From: Eubacteriales bacterium
Lineage (GTDB): Bacteria; Bacillota; Clostridia; Lachnospirales; Lachnospiraceae
Direction: 5' to 3'
NCBI GenBank assembly: GCA_030524225.1
Contig: JAUNGV010000022.1
Location: forward strand, 1-39,722
Length of the DNA: 39,722 nt
Below are positions 7,476-16,103 of this stretch, one piece after another. Under the pieces are notes generated by a model. That model had not been told where the DNA came from. It made no database searches and saw nothing but the letters and a program-made list of their open reading frames with translations. A program made the translations under genes and the position numbers. Numbering within the stretch: position 1 is the first letter of the stretch; each line of letters opens with the position of its first letter.

Positions 7476-8621
7476 ATGGCGGAGAGTATCAGAAAAGAAT
7501 GGATTCAGACGGAGCGTCTGGTGCGTGAATTCGGAGAACTCGTCTCGATTGACAGCGAGAGTTTTCATGAGCGGGCGATGGCGGACAGGCTCCGGGGCAA
7601 ACTGGAGGAACTGGGGGCGCAGGAGATCGAAGAGGACGGAAGCGCCGCTCTGACCGGCTCGGACGCCGGGAACCTCACTGCGTACATTCCGGGCGTCGGG
7701 GAGAGGGCGGCGCAGGAACCTCTGCTCTTTTCCGCCCATATGGATACCGTCTCTCCCGGCGTCGGCAAAAAGGCGGTTCGCCAGCCGGACGGACGGATCA
7801 CAAGCTACGGATCGACGGTGCTCGGGGCGGACGATCTGGCCGGTGTCTGCGCGATTCTGGAGGCGCTGCGGGTGCTGCGGGAGAGGAACATCGCGCACAG
7901 GCCGGTGGAACTGCTCTTCGCGACGGCGGAGGAGGCCTATGTGCGCGGCAGCAAGGCGTTTGATTACAGTAAGCTGCGGGCCAAGGAGGCGTATGTTCTC
8001 GACATCAGCGGGCCGGTGGGAGCCGCTTCTCTTCAGGAACCGACACTCCTGTCCTTCCGCATTGAAATGGAGGGACGGGCAGCGCACGCAGGGTTTGCCC
8101 CCGAGACGGGAATTCATGCGATTGCCATGGCGGCGAAACTGATTGACAAGGTGCCTCAGGGCCGGGTCGGTGATGACACGACAGTGAACATCGGGACGAT
8201 CCGGGGCGGAGAGGGGACGAATATCGTTCCTCCCCTCGTCGTGATGGAGGGAGAGATCCGCAGCTATGCGGATGAGAAGGCGCGCCGGATGCAGGAGAGA
8301 ATCAGGCAGCTGGCGATAGAGACGGCCGGGGAGTACGGCGGCGTCTGCCGCTATACCTCGCAGGAGCATCTGCGGGCCTACCGGGTAGAGGAGTCGGAAC
8401 CGGTGGTACAGCGTTTCCTCTCGGTCTGCGGGCAGGCGGGCATTCCGGCCAGTCTGACGAAGACCTTCGGCGGGAGTGACAACAACAGTTTTCTGGCACA
8501 CGGGCTGCGAGGGATCGTCCTCTCCTGCGGAATGTACGGGCCGCACACGACGGCGGAGTACACGACGGTGCGGGATCTGGAGCTGGCAGCGCAGATCGTG
8601 GCGGGACTGATAACGGCGTGA
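7476..8621 (+). CDS. M20 family metallopeptidase (PepT-like)
   Basis: A 381-residue cytosolic zinc peptidase of the M20 family, closest in look to the peptidase-T-like aminopeptidases that trim small peptides. Metal-binding motifs are in order: HMDT at residues 88-91, GADD at 117-120, TAEE at 150-153, Asp176 in LDISG, and a C-terminal MYGPHTTAEY His. The dimerisation (lid) domain lies between them. There is no signal peptide. ATG 7476 has only a loose purine-rich SD (AGACAGAGGCG). No promoter is visible in the 42 bases after the leader terminator, so expression probably depends on read-through from the ribosomal genes. Its 3' end is echoed twice in the following gap. The exact substrate is unknown. 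Confidence 0.88.
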   Translation: MAESIRKEWIQTERLVREFGELVSIDSESFHERAMADRLRGKLEELGAQEIEEDGSAALTGSDAGNLTAYIPGVGERAAQEPLLFSAHMDTVSPGVGKKAVRQPDGRITSYGSTVLGADDLAGVCAILEALRVLRERNIAHRPVELLFATAEEAYVRGSKAFDYSKLRAKEAYVLDISGPVGAASLQEPTLLSFRIEMEGRAAHAGFAPETGIHAIAMAAKLIDKVPQGRVGDDTTVNIGTIRGGEGTNIVPPLVVMEGEIRSYADEKARRMQERIRQLAIETAGEYGGVCRYTSQEHLRAYRVEESEPVVQRFLSVCGQAGIPASLTKTFGGSDNNSFLAHGLRGIVLSCGMYGPHTTAEYTTVRDLELAAQIVAGLITA

Positions 8622-8766
8622 GGAGCCGGAGCGCAGGCGCGGCATTTGGGAACAGCCGGCGCAGATCGTGGCGGGGTTAATGACAGCATAAAGAAGTTGA
8701 CGTGGAGGTGCAGAATCCGGGGTGGTCAGTACAGACTGTTCCGGGGTTGATGACGACAGAAAGAGG
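8585..8766 (+). repeat. Three degenerate copies of the peptidase 3' end
   Basis: The last codons of the peptidase (8585-8621) recur at 8654-8691 and, more diverged, at 8725-8766. The encoded tails read AAQIVAGLITA-stop, AQIVAGLMTA-stop and [13 protein letters not shown]. The spacing is about 70 bases. The last two copies fill the gap before potA. They look like decayed tandem duplications. Confidence 0.75.
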
Positions 8767-8774
8767 GAAATGCG

Positions 8775-9755
8775 GTGAGTGAGACAATACTGGAACTGAA
8801 GGAACTCAGAAAGAGCTTTGGAGAGACGCATGTTTTGCAGGGACTGAATATACAGATCGCGAGAGGTGAATTTATCACGCTGCTCGGCTCTTCAGGCTGT
8901 GGCAAGACGACGACGCTGCGCATTATTGCGGGTCTTGAGGATCCGGACAGCGGTGAGGTGCTGTTGAACGGGAAGGATATTACGAAGCTGGAGCCGAACC
9001 ATCGCGATGTGAACACAATTTTCCAGAGCTACGCCCTGTTTCCCTACATGAACGTGGAGAAAAATATCGGCTATGGTCTCAAATTAAAGAAAATGCCGAA
9101 GGATGAGATTAAGAGCAAGGTGACGGAGATGCTCCGGATGGTGCAGCTGGAAGGGTATGAGAAGAGAATGCCCGACGAGCTCTCCGGCGGACAGCGGCAG
9201 AGAGTGGCCATCGCCCGGGCGATTGTGAACAAGCCGCAGGTGCTGCTCCTGGATGAGCCGCTGGGGGCTCTCGACTTGAAACTGCGCCGCCAGATGCAGC
9301 AGGAGCTCAAAACGCTGCAGAAAAAGCTGGGAATTACCTTTATCTACATCACTCACGATCAGGAGGAGGCCATCAATATGTCCGACCGTATCGTTGTGAT
9401 GAGAGACGGTGTCTTCGAACAGATTGGCACGCCGAATGATATTTACTACCATCCGAGAACGAGCTATGTGGCCGACTTCGTGGGCAATGCCAATATTATC
9501 CGGGAGAGTGGCAAGGTCTATGCGGTGCGCAGCGAGAACGTCCTGATGGAGGGAGAGCCGGAGTGCCGGATCGAGGCGAAGGTCGAGGAGAAGAGCTTTG
9601 CCGGCGGTCAGCTGCGCGTGCAGTTCGTTCTTCCGGACGGGCAGAAGGTGATTGCGAGCCGCTACGGAATCGACTATGAAATCGTCACCGGCGAGACCAG
9701 AAAGATCGGCTGGAAGGCGGAGAATGCGGTGGAGGTGACGGATAATGGCATCTAA
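8775..9755 (+). CDS. potA: Spermidine/putrescine ABC transporter ATP-binding protein
   Basis: A 326-residue ATPase of the spermidine/putrescine importer. It has Walker [10 protein letters not shown] (residues 38-46), Q-loop [12 protein letters not shown] with Gln84, signature LSGGQRQR (136-143), Walker B LLLDEP (157-162) and the switch His in [10 protein letters not shown]-terminal regulatory (TOBE-like) part follows but is shorter than in E. coli PotA. It starts at GTG 8775 after AAAGAGGGAAA. The gene overlaps potB by 11 bases, and all four transporter genes overlap, so they form one translation-coupled unit. Confidence 0.95.
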   Translation: MSETILELKELRKSFGETHVLQGLNIQIARGEFITLLGSSGCGKTTTLRIIAGLEDPDSGEVLLNGKDITKLEPNHRDVNTIFQSYALFPYMNVEKNIGYGLKLKKMPKDEIKSKVTEMLRMVQLEGYEKRMPDELSGGQRQRVAIARAIVNKPQVLLLDEPLGALDLKLRRQMQQELKTLQKKLGITFIYITHDQEEAINMSDRIVVMRDGVFEQIGTPNDIYYHPRTSYVADFVGNANIIRESGKVYAVRSENVLMEGEPECRIEAKVEEKSFAGGQLRVQFVLPDGQKVIASRYGIDYEIVTGETRKIGWKAENAVEVTDNGI

Positions 9756-10659
9756 GAAAGCGCAAAAGCCCCAGACCTCCGAGAATCCGGAGCTGACCGG
9801 TCTGACGGGCAGAAAAAAGAAAGGCTCCTGGCTGCTGCTCCTTCCGATTTATCTGTTTACACTGATTTTTGTCTTTGCGCCGTTGGTTTACATGGTATTT
9901 CTGAGTTTTATGAGCCGCGCGGAGGTCTGGGGGTATGTGCCCGAGTTCACGCTTGATAATTACAAGAGGATTCTGGAGCCGCTCTATTTCAATACCTTTG
10001 TGGATTCACTGAAACTGGCGCTGATTTCGACAGTGGCGATCATGGCGATCGGTTATCCCTTCGGCTATTTTATGGCGCGCATGTCCGCGGCGTGGAAGAA
10101 GAGAATGATGTTCCTGCTGATGCTGCCGTTCTGGACGAGCACGCTGATCCGCATCAACGGCTGGATCATTGTGTTCCGCAGCAACGGCGTGCTTGATAAG
10201 ATTCTGATGGGACTGCACATCACGGAGAAGCCTTTAAAGCTCCTCTATACGTATCCTGCGGTGGTGGTCGGTATGATTTACGTCCTTGTTCCCTTTATGA
10301 TTCTCTCTGTCTATTCGAGTGCGGAGAAGATGGACTGGTCTCTTGTGGAGGCGGCCCGGGATCTGGGCGCGAGCCGCAGACAGGCGTTCTGTTCGATCAC
10401 GTTTGTGCACACGCTGCCGGGTCTGCTTTCCGGCACGATTCTGACCTTCGTGCCTTCGATGGGGCTGTTTTTCATCGCGGATATTCTGGGCGGCAACAAG
10501 ATCGTCCTCGTGGGCAATGTGATTCAGGAACAGCTCACCAAGGGGCGCAACCTGCCGTTTGCCGCGGCGCTGTCGGTGGTTCTGCTGGTGCTGACCTCCC
10601 TGTTCATCCGGGCGTACCAGAAGATTTCGCACAGCAGTGAACTGGAGGGACTGTACTGA
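9745..10659 (+). CDS. potB: Spermidine/putrescine ABC transporter permease PotB
   Basis: A 304-residue inner-membrane permease with about six helices after a charged N-terminus rich in Lys. The binding-protein-dependent transport (EAA) motif reads [20 protein letters not shown] near residues 203-222, where the permease contacts PotA. Context and the start within potA support PotB. It overlaps potC by one base (TGATG). Confidence 0.94.
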   Translation: MASKKAQKPQTSENPELTGLTGRKKKGSWLLLLPIYLFTLIFVFAPLVYMVFLSFMSRAEVWGYVPEFTLDNYKRILEPLYFNTFVDSLKLALISTVAIMAIGYPFGYFMARMSAAWKKRMMFLLMLPFWTSTLIRINGWIIVFRSNGVLDKILMGLHITEKPLKLLYTYPAVVVGMIYVLVPFMILSVYSSAEKMDWSLVEAARDLGASRRQAFCSITFVHTLPGLLSGTILTFVPSMGLFFIADILGGNKIVLVGNVIQEQLTKGRNLPFAAALSVVLLVLTSLFIRAYQKISHSSELEGLY

Positions 10660-11465
10660 TGAAGATAAAATCAAAAGCGCCATGGATTTATATGGCAGTC
10701 ATTATGGTCATCACCTATATTCCGATCGTCCTGACGGTGGTCTACTCTTTTAACGAGTCGAAGATCACCTCGATCTGGGGAGGATTCTCCCTGACATGGT
10801 ACGAACAGCTCTTCCGCGACAGGGATCTGGCGGAGGCGCTGCGCAACAGTCTGGTTCTGGCGGGCCTTAGCTGCCTCTCGGCGGTGGTGATCGGCACGAC
10901 GGGGGCGATTGGCATGGACCGCTGGAAAAACCGGTTCAACAGCGTGGTGTCGTATTTTTCCCTGATTCCGATTATGATTCCGGAGATTATTCTGGGCATG
11001 GTGTTTCTGGCGGCATTTTCCCTGATGAATCTGCCCTTCGGAATGCTGACGCTCGTGATTGCGCACACGACGTTCTGTGTGCCTTACGTCTTTATGACGG
11101 TGAGAGCCCGGCTGGCGGGCATGGATCACTCCACGGAGGAGGCGGCCCGGGATCTGGGCGCTACGGGGCTGCGCACATTCTGGGATATCACGCTCCCTGC
11201 GCTTCTTCCGGCAATCTGGTCCGGCGTGCTGCTTTCGTTTGCGATGTCGTTTGACGACGTGGTCATCAGCATTTTTGTGACGGGGGCGACGGTCAATACG
11301 CTTCCCATTAAAATATACACAAGAATGAAAACCGGCGTGACGCCGGAAATCAACGCGCTGGCAACTGTGTTGCTGGCGGCAACCATCGCGATTCTTCTGC
11401 TGGCCGGAGCGCTGGGCAGTCAGAGGGGACGCGCAGGAAAGAAAGAGGAGGAACTGAGGAGATGA
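10659..11465 (+). CDS. potC: Spermidine/putrescine ABC transporter permease PotC
   Basis: A 268-residue permease partner of PotB. It begins with a membrane helix (IYMAVIMVITYIPIVLTVVY) and has the EAA loop [20 protein letters not shown] near residues 159-178. The following SFAMSFDDVVISIFVTG is characteristic of PotC. It starts in the stop codon of potB and overlaps potD by four bases (ATGA). Confidence 0.95.
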   Translation: MKIKSKAPWIYMAVIMVITYIPIVLTVVYSFNESKITSIWGGFSLTWYEQLFRDRDLAEALRNSLVLAGLSCLSAVVIGTTGAIGMDRWKNRFNSVVSYFSLIPIMIPEIILGMVFLAAFSLMNLPFGMLTLVIAHTTFCVPYVFMTVRARLAGMDHSTEEAARDLGATGLRTFWDITLPALLPAIWSGVLLSFAMSFDDVVISIFVTGATVNTLPIKIYTRMKTGVTPEINALATVLLAATIAILLLAGALGSQRGRAGKKEEELRR

Positions 11466-12655
11466 AAAGAAAAAAGTATCTGGCACTGGCGCTCACTGCG
11501 GCAATGACGCTGTCGGCTGTTCTGACGGCCTGCGGAAGCAGCGCATCGGAGACGGCGGACGCATCATCGGAAGAGACGGCGGCTGCGGAGTCTGAAGCGA
11601 CGGCGGAGAGCGGAGAAGCTGCGGCGGAGGAGGACGGGAGCGCGGAGACGTCTGAGACAGCGACGGCCGCGGATGTGGATCTCTCCGGCACGGAGTTCAA
11701 TCTGTACACCTGGGATGCCATGTTCCCGCAGGAGGTTCTGGACGGCTTCGAGGCGAAGACCGGTGTGAAGATCAACTATTCCAATTTTGACTACGATGAG
11801 GATATGCTGGCAAAGCTCGAGGAGACCGAGGGCGGAGACTATGATTTCGTCATCGCGGACGATTATATTCTGGAGCTGATCCGCGAGGAGGGGCTGGCAC
11901 AGAAGCTCGATACCACAAGGCTGGCGAACTGGGGCAATATCAATCCGGTATTCCAGGGGCAGTTCTATGATCCGGATGATGAGTACACGGTACCGTACGG
12001 TGCGGGCATTCCGCTGATCGTATACGATCCGGCGCTGGTGGACATCGAGATCACGAGTTATGCGGATCTGTGGGATTCCTCTCTCGCGGATAATCTGGCG
12101 CTGACCGGAAACTACCGCGTTATCGACGGCATCACGATGATGATGCTCGGCTATTCGATGAATGACGAGGATCTGGATCACATTCAGGAGGCGGGTGATA
12201 AGCTGCTTGAACTGGCTCCGAACGTGCGCGTGATCAATGACACCAATACGCAGGACTTCCTGATCAGCGGCGAAGTGGGAGCGGCATTCCTGTACACCTC
12301 CCAGGTTTCGATGGCGCTGACGGCGCGCCCTGATCTGCAGGTGGTTTATCCGGAAGAGGGACTGGGCTTCGGCATTATGGCAGGCTTTATCCCGTCTCAG
12401 GCGCCGAATGCGGATGCGGCGTATGCGTTTATTGATTATCTGCTGGATCCCGAGGTGTCGGCACAGTGCTTTGAGTTTATCGGTTACTACTGCACGAACA
12501 AGGCGGCAGAGGCATACATCTCCGATGAGATGAAGGAAATGATCGTTCTGCCGGAGGATGCAGCAGAGGGACAGATCGTCCAGAACGTATCCCAGGAGGC
12601 AGAGGACAAGTACAGCGAGATCTGGAACGAGTTCAAAAAGGCCTGCGGACAGTAG
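11462..12655 (+). CDS. potD: Spermidine/putrescine-binding lipoprotein
   Basis: A 397-residue substrate-binding lipoprotein of the importer. Residues 1-24 are a lipoprotein signal with lipobox LTAC (Cys24 as lipid anchor). A Ser/Glu/Ala-rich linker (about 25-72) precedes the binding domain, which starts FNLYTWDAMFPQEVLDGFE as in PotD proteins. Acidic and aromatic residues such as DYDEDM and IADDYILE suit a polyamine ligand. Putrescine and spermidine cannot be told apart by eye. It starts in the potC stop codon. After the stop, two imperfect echoes of its last 20 bases follow, then a terminator at 12751. Confidence 0.93.
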   Translation: MKRKKYLALALTAAMTLSAVLTACGSSASETADASSEETAAAESEATAESGEAAAEEDGSAETSETATAADVDLSGTEFNLYTWDAMFPQEVLDGFEAKTGVKINYSNFDYDEDMLAKLEETEGGDYDFVIADDYILELIREEGLAQKLDTTRLANWGNINPVFQGQFYDPDDEYTVPYGAGIPLIVYDPALVDIEITSYADLWDSSLADNLALTGNYRVIDGITMMMLGYSMNDEDLDHIQEAGDKLLELAPNVRVINDTNTQDFLISGEVGAAFLYTSQVSMALTARPDLQVVYPEEGLGFGIMAGFIPSQAPNADAAYAFIDYLLDPEVSAQCFEFIGYYCTNKAAEAYISDEMKEMIVLPEDAAEGQIVQNVSQEAEDKYSEIWNEFKKACGQ

Positions 12656-12733
12656 GAAAAGAAGCAGGCGGATACAAGATCTTCGGACAGCAGGCTCAGG
12701 AAGCGGTTGGCTGCAAGGTCTTCGGATTTCAGG
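12639..12733 (+). repeat. Degenerate repeats of the potD 3' end
   Basis: The unit at the potD stop (12639-12657) recurs at 12676-12694 (AAGATCTTCGGACAGCAGG) and 12715-12733 (AAGGTCTTCGGATTTCAGG), about 38 bases apart. The copies share CGGA and CAGG or TAGG. This is the same kind of echo as after the peptidase gene. Confidence 0.55.
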
Positions 12734-12750
12734 AAAGAATATGTTCAGGA

Positions 12751-12791
12751 CAGGCGGCATGGCTCACGGGGGCTGTGCCGCCTGCTTTTTT
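12751..12791 (+). terminator. Terminator of the peptidase-potABCD unit
   Basis: CAGGCGGCA (12751-12759) pairs with TGCCGCCTG (12776-12784), followed by C and six T. It is a typical intrinsic terminator about 95 bases after potD. The rest of the gap to 13053 shows a TATAAT at 12954-12959 that could be a -10 box for the CapA gene (no good -35) and a small palindrome (AGGAAT/ATTCCT, 12848-12865). Confidence 0.85.
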
Positions 12792-13053
12792 GCTTTTCAC
12801 GGAAGTTTGATATTGTCATTTTGGCGAAATCCGGATTCGCCGGGAAAAGGAATGCTGCTATTCCTGAGCTGCTCTGAAAAGGGTCTGAAAAGGCAGTTGC
12901 GTGAAGGCTGCGTGAATCCTAACAAAAGAGTCGCTCTGAGAGAAGATTTCTATTATAATAGAAAGAAGTCAGGTTGGTACAGAAATCTTCCCGCGCATCG
13001 CACGGGAAAGCGGCACATGGCGGAGTGCCGGGAGAGAAAAGAGCGGTTCGTCA

Positions 13054-14784
13054 ATGGAAGAGAGAGGAAACGGCCGGAGTGGCAGCCGGCGGGATCCATG
13101 GCCGGAGCTGGACGTGATGATCCCGCACAGCAGCGTGCGGCGCGCGGGGAGAGAGAGAGAATACACACCGGAGGAATATGGCGAGGCGGCGTATGGCACT
13201 GAGGAATACGGCGCAGAGGAATATGACTGGACGGGATATGACCGGTCAGAGCGCAGCGCAGCACAGTACAGCGCAGCGAAACGTGACCGGAGGCAGTACA
13301 GAGCGGAGAGAGCAGCGCGCGGCCGGAGACAGTACAGAGCGGAGAGAGCGGAGCGTCACCGGATTGAGTACGAAGACTACGATGACGGGGAACAGTCAGC
13401 CGGGACGCGCCGGGGAAGCAGTCCGAAGGAGAAACGACGGGACGCCGGCCGGAGCGCATATCGCAGTCAGGCGGCAGGCGGACAGAGTCGGAGCGGGTAC
13501 CGCGGTCAGGTGTCGGGCAGACGCCGCCGTGCGCTCACTCCGGCCTTTGCATTCGGTCTGACCTTTGCGCTGGTGATGTTGATCGGCGTGACGCTGCTGG
13601 GGGTCTACGGGCTCGTGCAGAGCGCCGACCGGAGGGCGGCGGGCGAGGATACGGTACACGCCGTGCTCGCGGAGGTGATCCCGATTCTCGCTCCCAGCGA
13701 GGAGGCGGCCCATCAGATCGAAGAGACACTCTGGGGAGAGGAACAGGAGATCGGGGAGGCGACGGCCAGTGATAATATTACGAAGCTGGAGGACGGGACG
13801 TACCGGGTTGCTCCGGCTTCACAGGAAAACGCGACGTTTGCCTTTGCGGGGGACATTCTCTTTGACGAGCGTTATGCGATCGGAGCGTCCGTCAATCTGC
13901 GGGGCGGCTCGATTGTGAGCAGCTTCGACGAGGCGGCGTTGGATGTGATGCGCTCCGCCGATGTCTTTATGGTGAACAACGAGTTCCCGTACACCAGCCG
14001 GGGAGAACCGCTGGCGGACAAGCAGTTTACCTTCCGCGCTGATCCGTCTACCGCCTCGTGGCTGACAGAGATGGGCGTCGATATCGTATCGCTGGCCAAT
14101 AACCACTGTTACGATTACGGGGAGGTGGGGCTTCTCGATACGCTGGATACCCTTGATCAGATGAAAATGATCCGTGTCGGAGCGGGCCGGAATCTGGAAG
14201 AGGCGATGGCTCCCGCCTATTTCCGGGTGGGAGAGATGACAATCGCCGTGATCAACTCGACACAGATCGAAAGGCTGGACAATCCGGACACCAGAGGGGC
14301 GACGGAGACGAGCGCAGGCGTATTCCGGTGCTTTGTGCAGGATCAGCTGCTGGAGGTCATTGGGAATGCGGCCGAGAACGCGGATTATGTGATTGTGTAT
14401 ATTCACTGGGGGACGGAGAATGAGACGCAGCCGGACTGGCTGCAGTTTGACAGAATCGATGATATGGCGGCGGCCGGGGCGGATCTGATCGTGGGCGATC
14501 ATTCGCACTGTCTCCAGCCGGTCACCTATACGGGAGATACGGCGGTGATCTACAGTCTGGGCAATTACCTCTTCACCTCATACACGGTGGATACGGGGAT
14601 TCTTCAGGCCACCTTTGACCCGCAGGAGAAAACGCTCTCCTCCCTGCGCTTCGTGCCGATGCTGCAGCAGGACTCCTCCGTCAAGACACTGACGGGATCG
14701 GAAAAGGAGCGCGTCCTGCAGAAGCTCCGGGATATTTCTCCGGGCGTCTCCATTGATTCCGACGGCTATATCACGAAACAGTGA
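13054..14784 (+). CDS. CapA-family membrane protein (poly-gamma-glutamate synthesis type)
   Basis: A 576-residue protein. Residues 1-158 are a highly charged cytoplasmic tail rich in Arg, Tyr and Glu, including two copies of RRQYRAERA (residues 79-87 and 91-99). One membrane helix (about 161-189) follows, then an external CapA domain of the metallophosphatase-like fold: FAFAGDILFD (262-271), NNEFPYT, SLANNHCYDYG, IHWGTE and GDHSHCLQP, the conserved Asp/Asn/His sites of the family. Relatives are annotated as poly-gamma-glutamate/capsule proteins; no PgsB/C genes are nearby, so the substrate is unknown. The SD before ATG 13054 is weak (GGAGAG about 18 bases upstream). It runs convergent with the SDR gene, 11 bases away. 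Confidence 0.85.
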   Translation: MEERGNGRSGSRRDPWPELDVMIPHSSVRRAGREREYTPEEYGEAAYGTEEYGAEEYDWTGYDRSERSAAQYSAAKRDRRQYRAERAARGRRQYRAERAERHRIEYEDYDDGEQSAGTRRGSSPKEKRRDAGRSAYRSQAAGGQSRSGYRGQVSGRRRRALTPAFAFGLTFALVMLIGVTLLGVYGLVQSADRRAAGEDTVHAVLAEVIPILAPSEEAAHQIEETLWGEEQEIGEATASDNITKLEDGTYRVAPASQENATFAFAGDILFDERYAIGASVNLRGGSIVSSFDEAALDVMRSADVFMVNNEFPYTSRGEPLADKQFTFRADPSTASWLTEMGVDIVSLANNHCYDYGEVGLLDTLDTLDQMKMIRVGAGRNLEEAMAPAYFRVGEMTIAVINSTQIERLDNPDTRGATETSAGVFRCFVQDQLLEVIGNAAENADYVIVYIHWGTENETQPDWLQFDRIDDMAAAGADLIVGDHSHCLQPVTYTGDTAVIYSLGNYLFTSYTVDTGILQATFDPQEKTLSSLRFVPMLQQDSSVKTLTGSEKERVLQKLRDISPGVSIDSDGYITKQ

Positions 14785-14795
14785 GAACACAAGGC

Positions 14796-15698
14796 TCAGA
14801 TCCATCCGCCGTCTATTGTGATGACCTGTCCGGTCAGATAGGAAGGCATCTGTGCCAGATGGACGACGGCGCGGGCGATTTCGTCCGGTGAGGCGAAGCG
14901 GTCCGCAGGGATCTCTCCGCGCAGCGCTTCCCGTTCCTCTTCGGAAAAGCACTGATTCATTTCGGTGTCGACGACGCCGCAGGCCAGGGCATTGACGGGA
15001 ATACCGCTGGGGGCGAGTTCCTTGGCCAGCGCTTTGGTGAAGGCGTTGACGCCACCCTTGGAGGCGGAGTAGGCGACCTCCATGGAAGCGCCCGCGCTGC
15101 CCCAGACGGAGGATATGTTGATGATCGAACCGGTGGTGCGGCGCAGAAAGAGAGGAATGGCGGCGCGGCAGAAATAGAAGCAGGAGCTCAGATTTGTCGA
15201 AATGACACGGTTCCACTCCGGTACGGTCATCTCCTGCAGCAGGCCGATATGGGAAATACCGGCGTTGTTGACCAGAAGGGTCAGCGGAATGGTGCCGAGA
15301 ACTGCAAACAGCGCTTCGACAGCCTCCGGATCGCCTCCGTCGCAGAGAAAGGTGCGGCAGAAGACGCCGTGGGAGCGCGCTATCTGCGCTGCGGCTTCCT
15401 CCAGCGCTGGGAGGGTGCGGCTGCAGGTCAGGATCAAATCATATCCCTCCGCGGCCAGCGCTCCGGCAATAGCGAGGCCGATCCCGCGGGAGGCGCCTGT
15501 GACGAGAGCGAGAGGGCGGCGCACTCTGTTCCTATTCTCGTCGCCGGTGCTGTCTTCGGGCGGCGTGACCGCCGCGCGGGAGGCAACTGCGCATGGGGAG
15601 ACGGCCTCCCGCGCATGAGGAGGATTGGGAGCGGAGATATCCGCAGACGCCGCTGCGCGGGGAAAGCTTGGGAGAGTGTCTGTGTGGTCTGTCGTCAT
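14796..15698 (-). CDS. SDR-family oxidoreductase (FabG-like) with N-terminal extension
   Basis: A 300-residue short-chain dehydrogenase/reductase. The NADP-binding motif TGASRGIG is at residues 67-74, NNAG at 144-147, the catalytic Ser in NISS near 197, and YSASK with Tyr210 and Lys214. The C-terminal end QVITIDGGWI is typical of FabG-type 3-oxoacyl reductases. About 60 extra residues, rich in Pro, Ala and Ser, precede the Rossmann fold. ATG 15698 follows GAAAGGAATCTTTC; the frame remains open to 15761 without an SD. It stands alone, so it could serve fatty-acid or other carbonyl reduction; the substrate is not known. Confidence 0.87.
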   Translation of the reverse strand: MTTDHTDTLPSFPRAAASADISAPNPPHAREAVSPCAVASRAAVTPPEDSTGDENRNRVRRPLALVTGASRGIGLAIAGALAAEGYDLILTCSRTLPALEEAAAQIARSHGVFCRTFLCDGGDPEAVEALFAVLGTIPLTLLVNNAGISHIGLLQEMTVPEWNRVISTNLSSCFYFCRAAIPLFLRRTTGSIINISSVWGSAGASMEVAYSASKGGVNAFTKALAKELAPSGIPVNALACGVVDTEMNQCFSEEEREALRGEIPADRFASPDEIARAVVHLAQMPSYLTGQVITIDGGWI

Positions 15699-15773
15699 GA
15701 AAGATTCCTTTCTGGTGGAGTTCGTTTTCTTTTCTGTCGCTTTATTTGTTGTTTCTATCAATTTAATTCAGTT

Positions 15774-15947
15774 CTATTCCTGTTTTAGCCTAGTTGATTC
15801 TGGTTCTATAGATTCTGATTCCGTCGTTTCTGCCTCGAGTATTTCTGATTCCGTCATTTCTGCCGTTTCAGGCAGAGGAAGCCCGTCTGTTTTCGATTTC
15901 ACTATGCGCCCTTCGTCATACTTTTGCAATAGCTTTTTTACGACTTC
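15774..15947 (-). pseudogene. Possible remnant of a small acidic protein
   Basis: One minus-strand frame stays open for 57 codons and reads like a real protein tail: it begins EVVKKLLQKYDEGRIV and continues with acidic repeats (AEMTESEILEAE, then AETTESES) to a stop at 15774. It is closed by a TAA at 15948-15950, has no ATG with an SD at the right place, and sits just upstream of the SDR gene. It may be the end of a truncated gene or chance. No function is proposed. Confidence 0.25.
15813..15864. repeat. Two 22-bp direct repeats, 30 bases apart
   Basis: TTCTGATTCCGTC followed by G or A and TTTCTGCC occurs at 15813-15834 and 15843-15864 with a single base difference. It lies within the possible protein remnant on the minus strand, where it gives the repeated acidic segment. 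Confidence 0.75.
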
Positions 15948-16001
15948 TTAACGTCTGACCAGTTCCGGGAATGCGCGAAAAAGCGTGGATTCCCGGGAAA
16001 T

Positions 16002-16018
16002 GTTACAAAAATTTTATA
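16002..16018 (-). promoter_or_regulatory. Near-match WalR-type box
   Basis: On the minus strand TATAAA-N5-TGTAAC (16013-16018 and 16002-16007) differs by one base from the WalR consensus TGTWAH-N5-TGTWAH. It lies about 32 bases upstream of the -35 box of the NlpC/P60 gene. Confidence 0.35.
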
Positions 16019-16049
16019 TCCGGAATGCCGCAGAACTGCCTGCTTTTCC

Positions 16050-16078
16050 TTGACAGAGAGGGGGGAGTCTGTTATATT
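16050..16078 (+). promoter_or_regulatory. Sigma-A promoter of the NlpC/P60 hydrolase gene
   Basis: TTGACA (16050-16055) and TATATT (16073-16078) have a 17-base spacer. Transcription would begin near 16085, giving a leader of about 180 bases that contains the hairpin GGGATAA/TTATCCC (16125-16149). No known riboswitch was recognised in the leader. Confidence 0.85.
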
Positions 16079-16086
16079 GGATAGCG

Positions 16087-16103
16087 TGTAATAATTTTGT
16101 AAC
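16087..16103 (+). promoter_or_regulatory. Perfect WalR-type direct-repeat box at the transcription start
   Basis: TGTAAT-AATTT-TGTAAC matches the WalR (YycF) consensus TGTWAH-N5-TGTWAH at every fixed position. It starts nine bases after the -10 box, where a bound regulator would affect transcription. In Bacillus and Staphylococcus WalR controls cell-wall hydrolases of this kind, which fits the gene downstream. Confidence 0.55.

Noticed and set aside
7386-8831. Minus-strand open frame of 481 codons opposite the M20 peptidase
   Set aside because: The peptidase on the plus strand has all its metal-binding motifs. The antisense product is Arg/Pro-rich without family features, and it would run through the leader hairpin.
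11564-12760. Minus-strand open frame of 398 codons opposite potD
   Set aside because: potD is certain from its lipobox, its domain and its place in the operon. The antisense frame has no SD and no recognisable domain.
15625-15951. Plus-strand open frame of 108 codons upstream of the NlpC/P60 gene
   Set aside because: It overlaps the start of the SDR gene in antisense, has no SD, and the Ser-rich part comes from a direct repeat.
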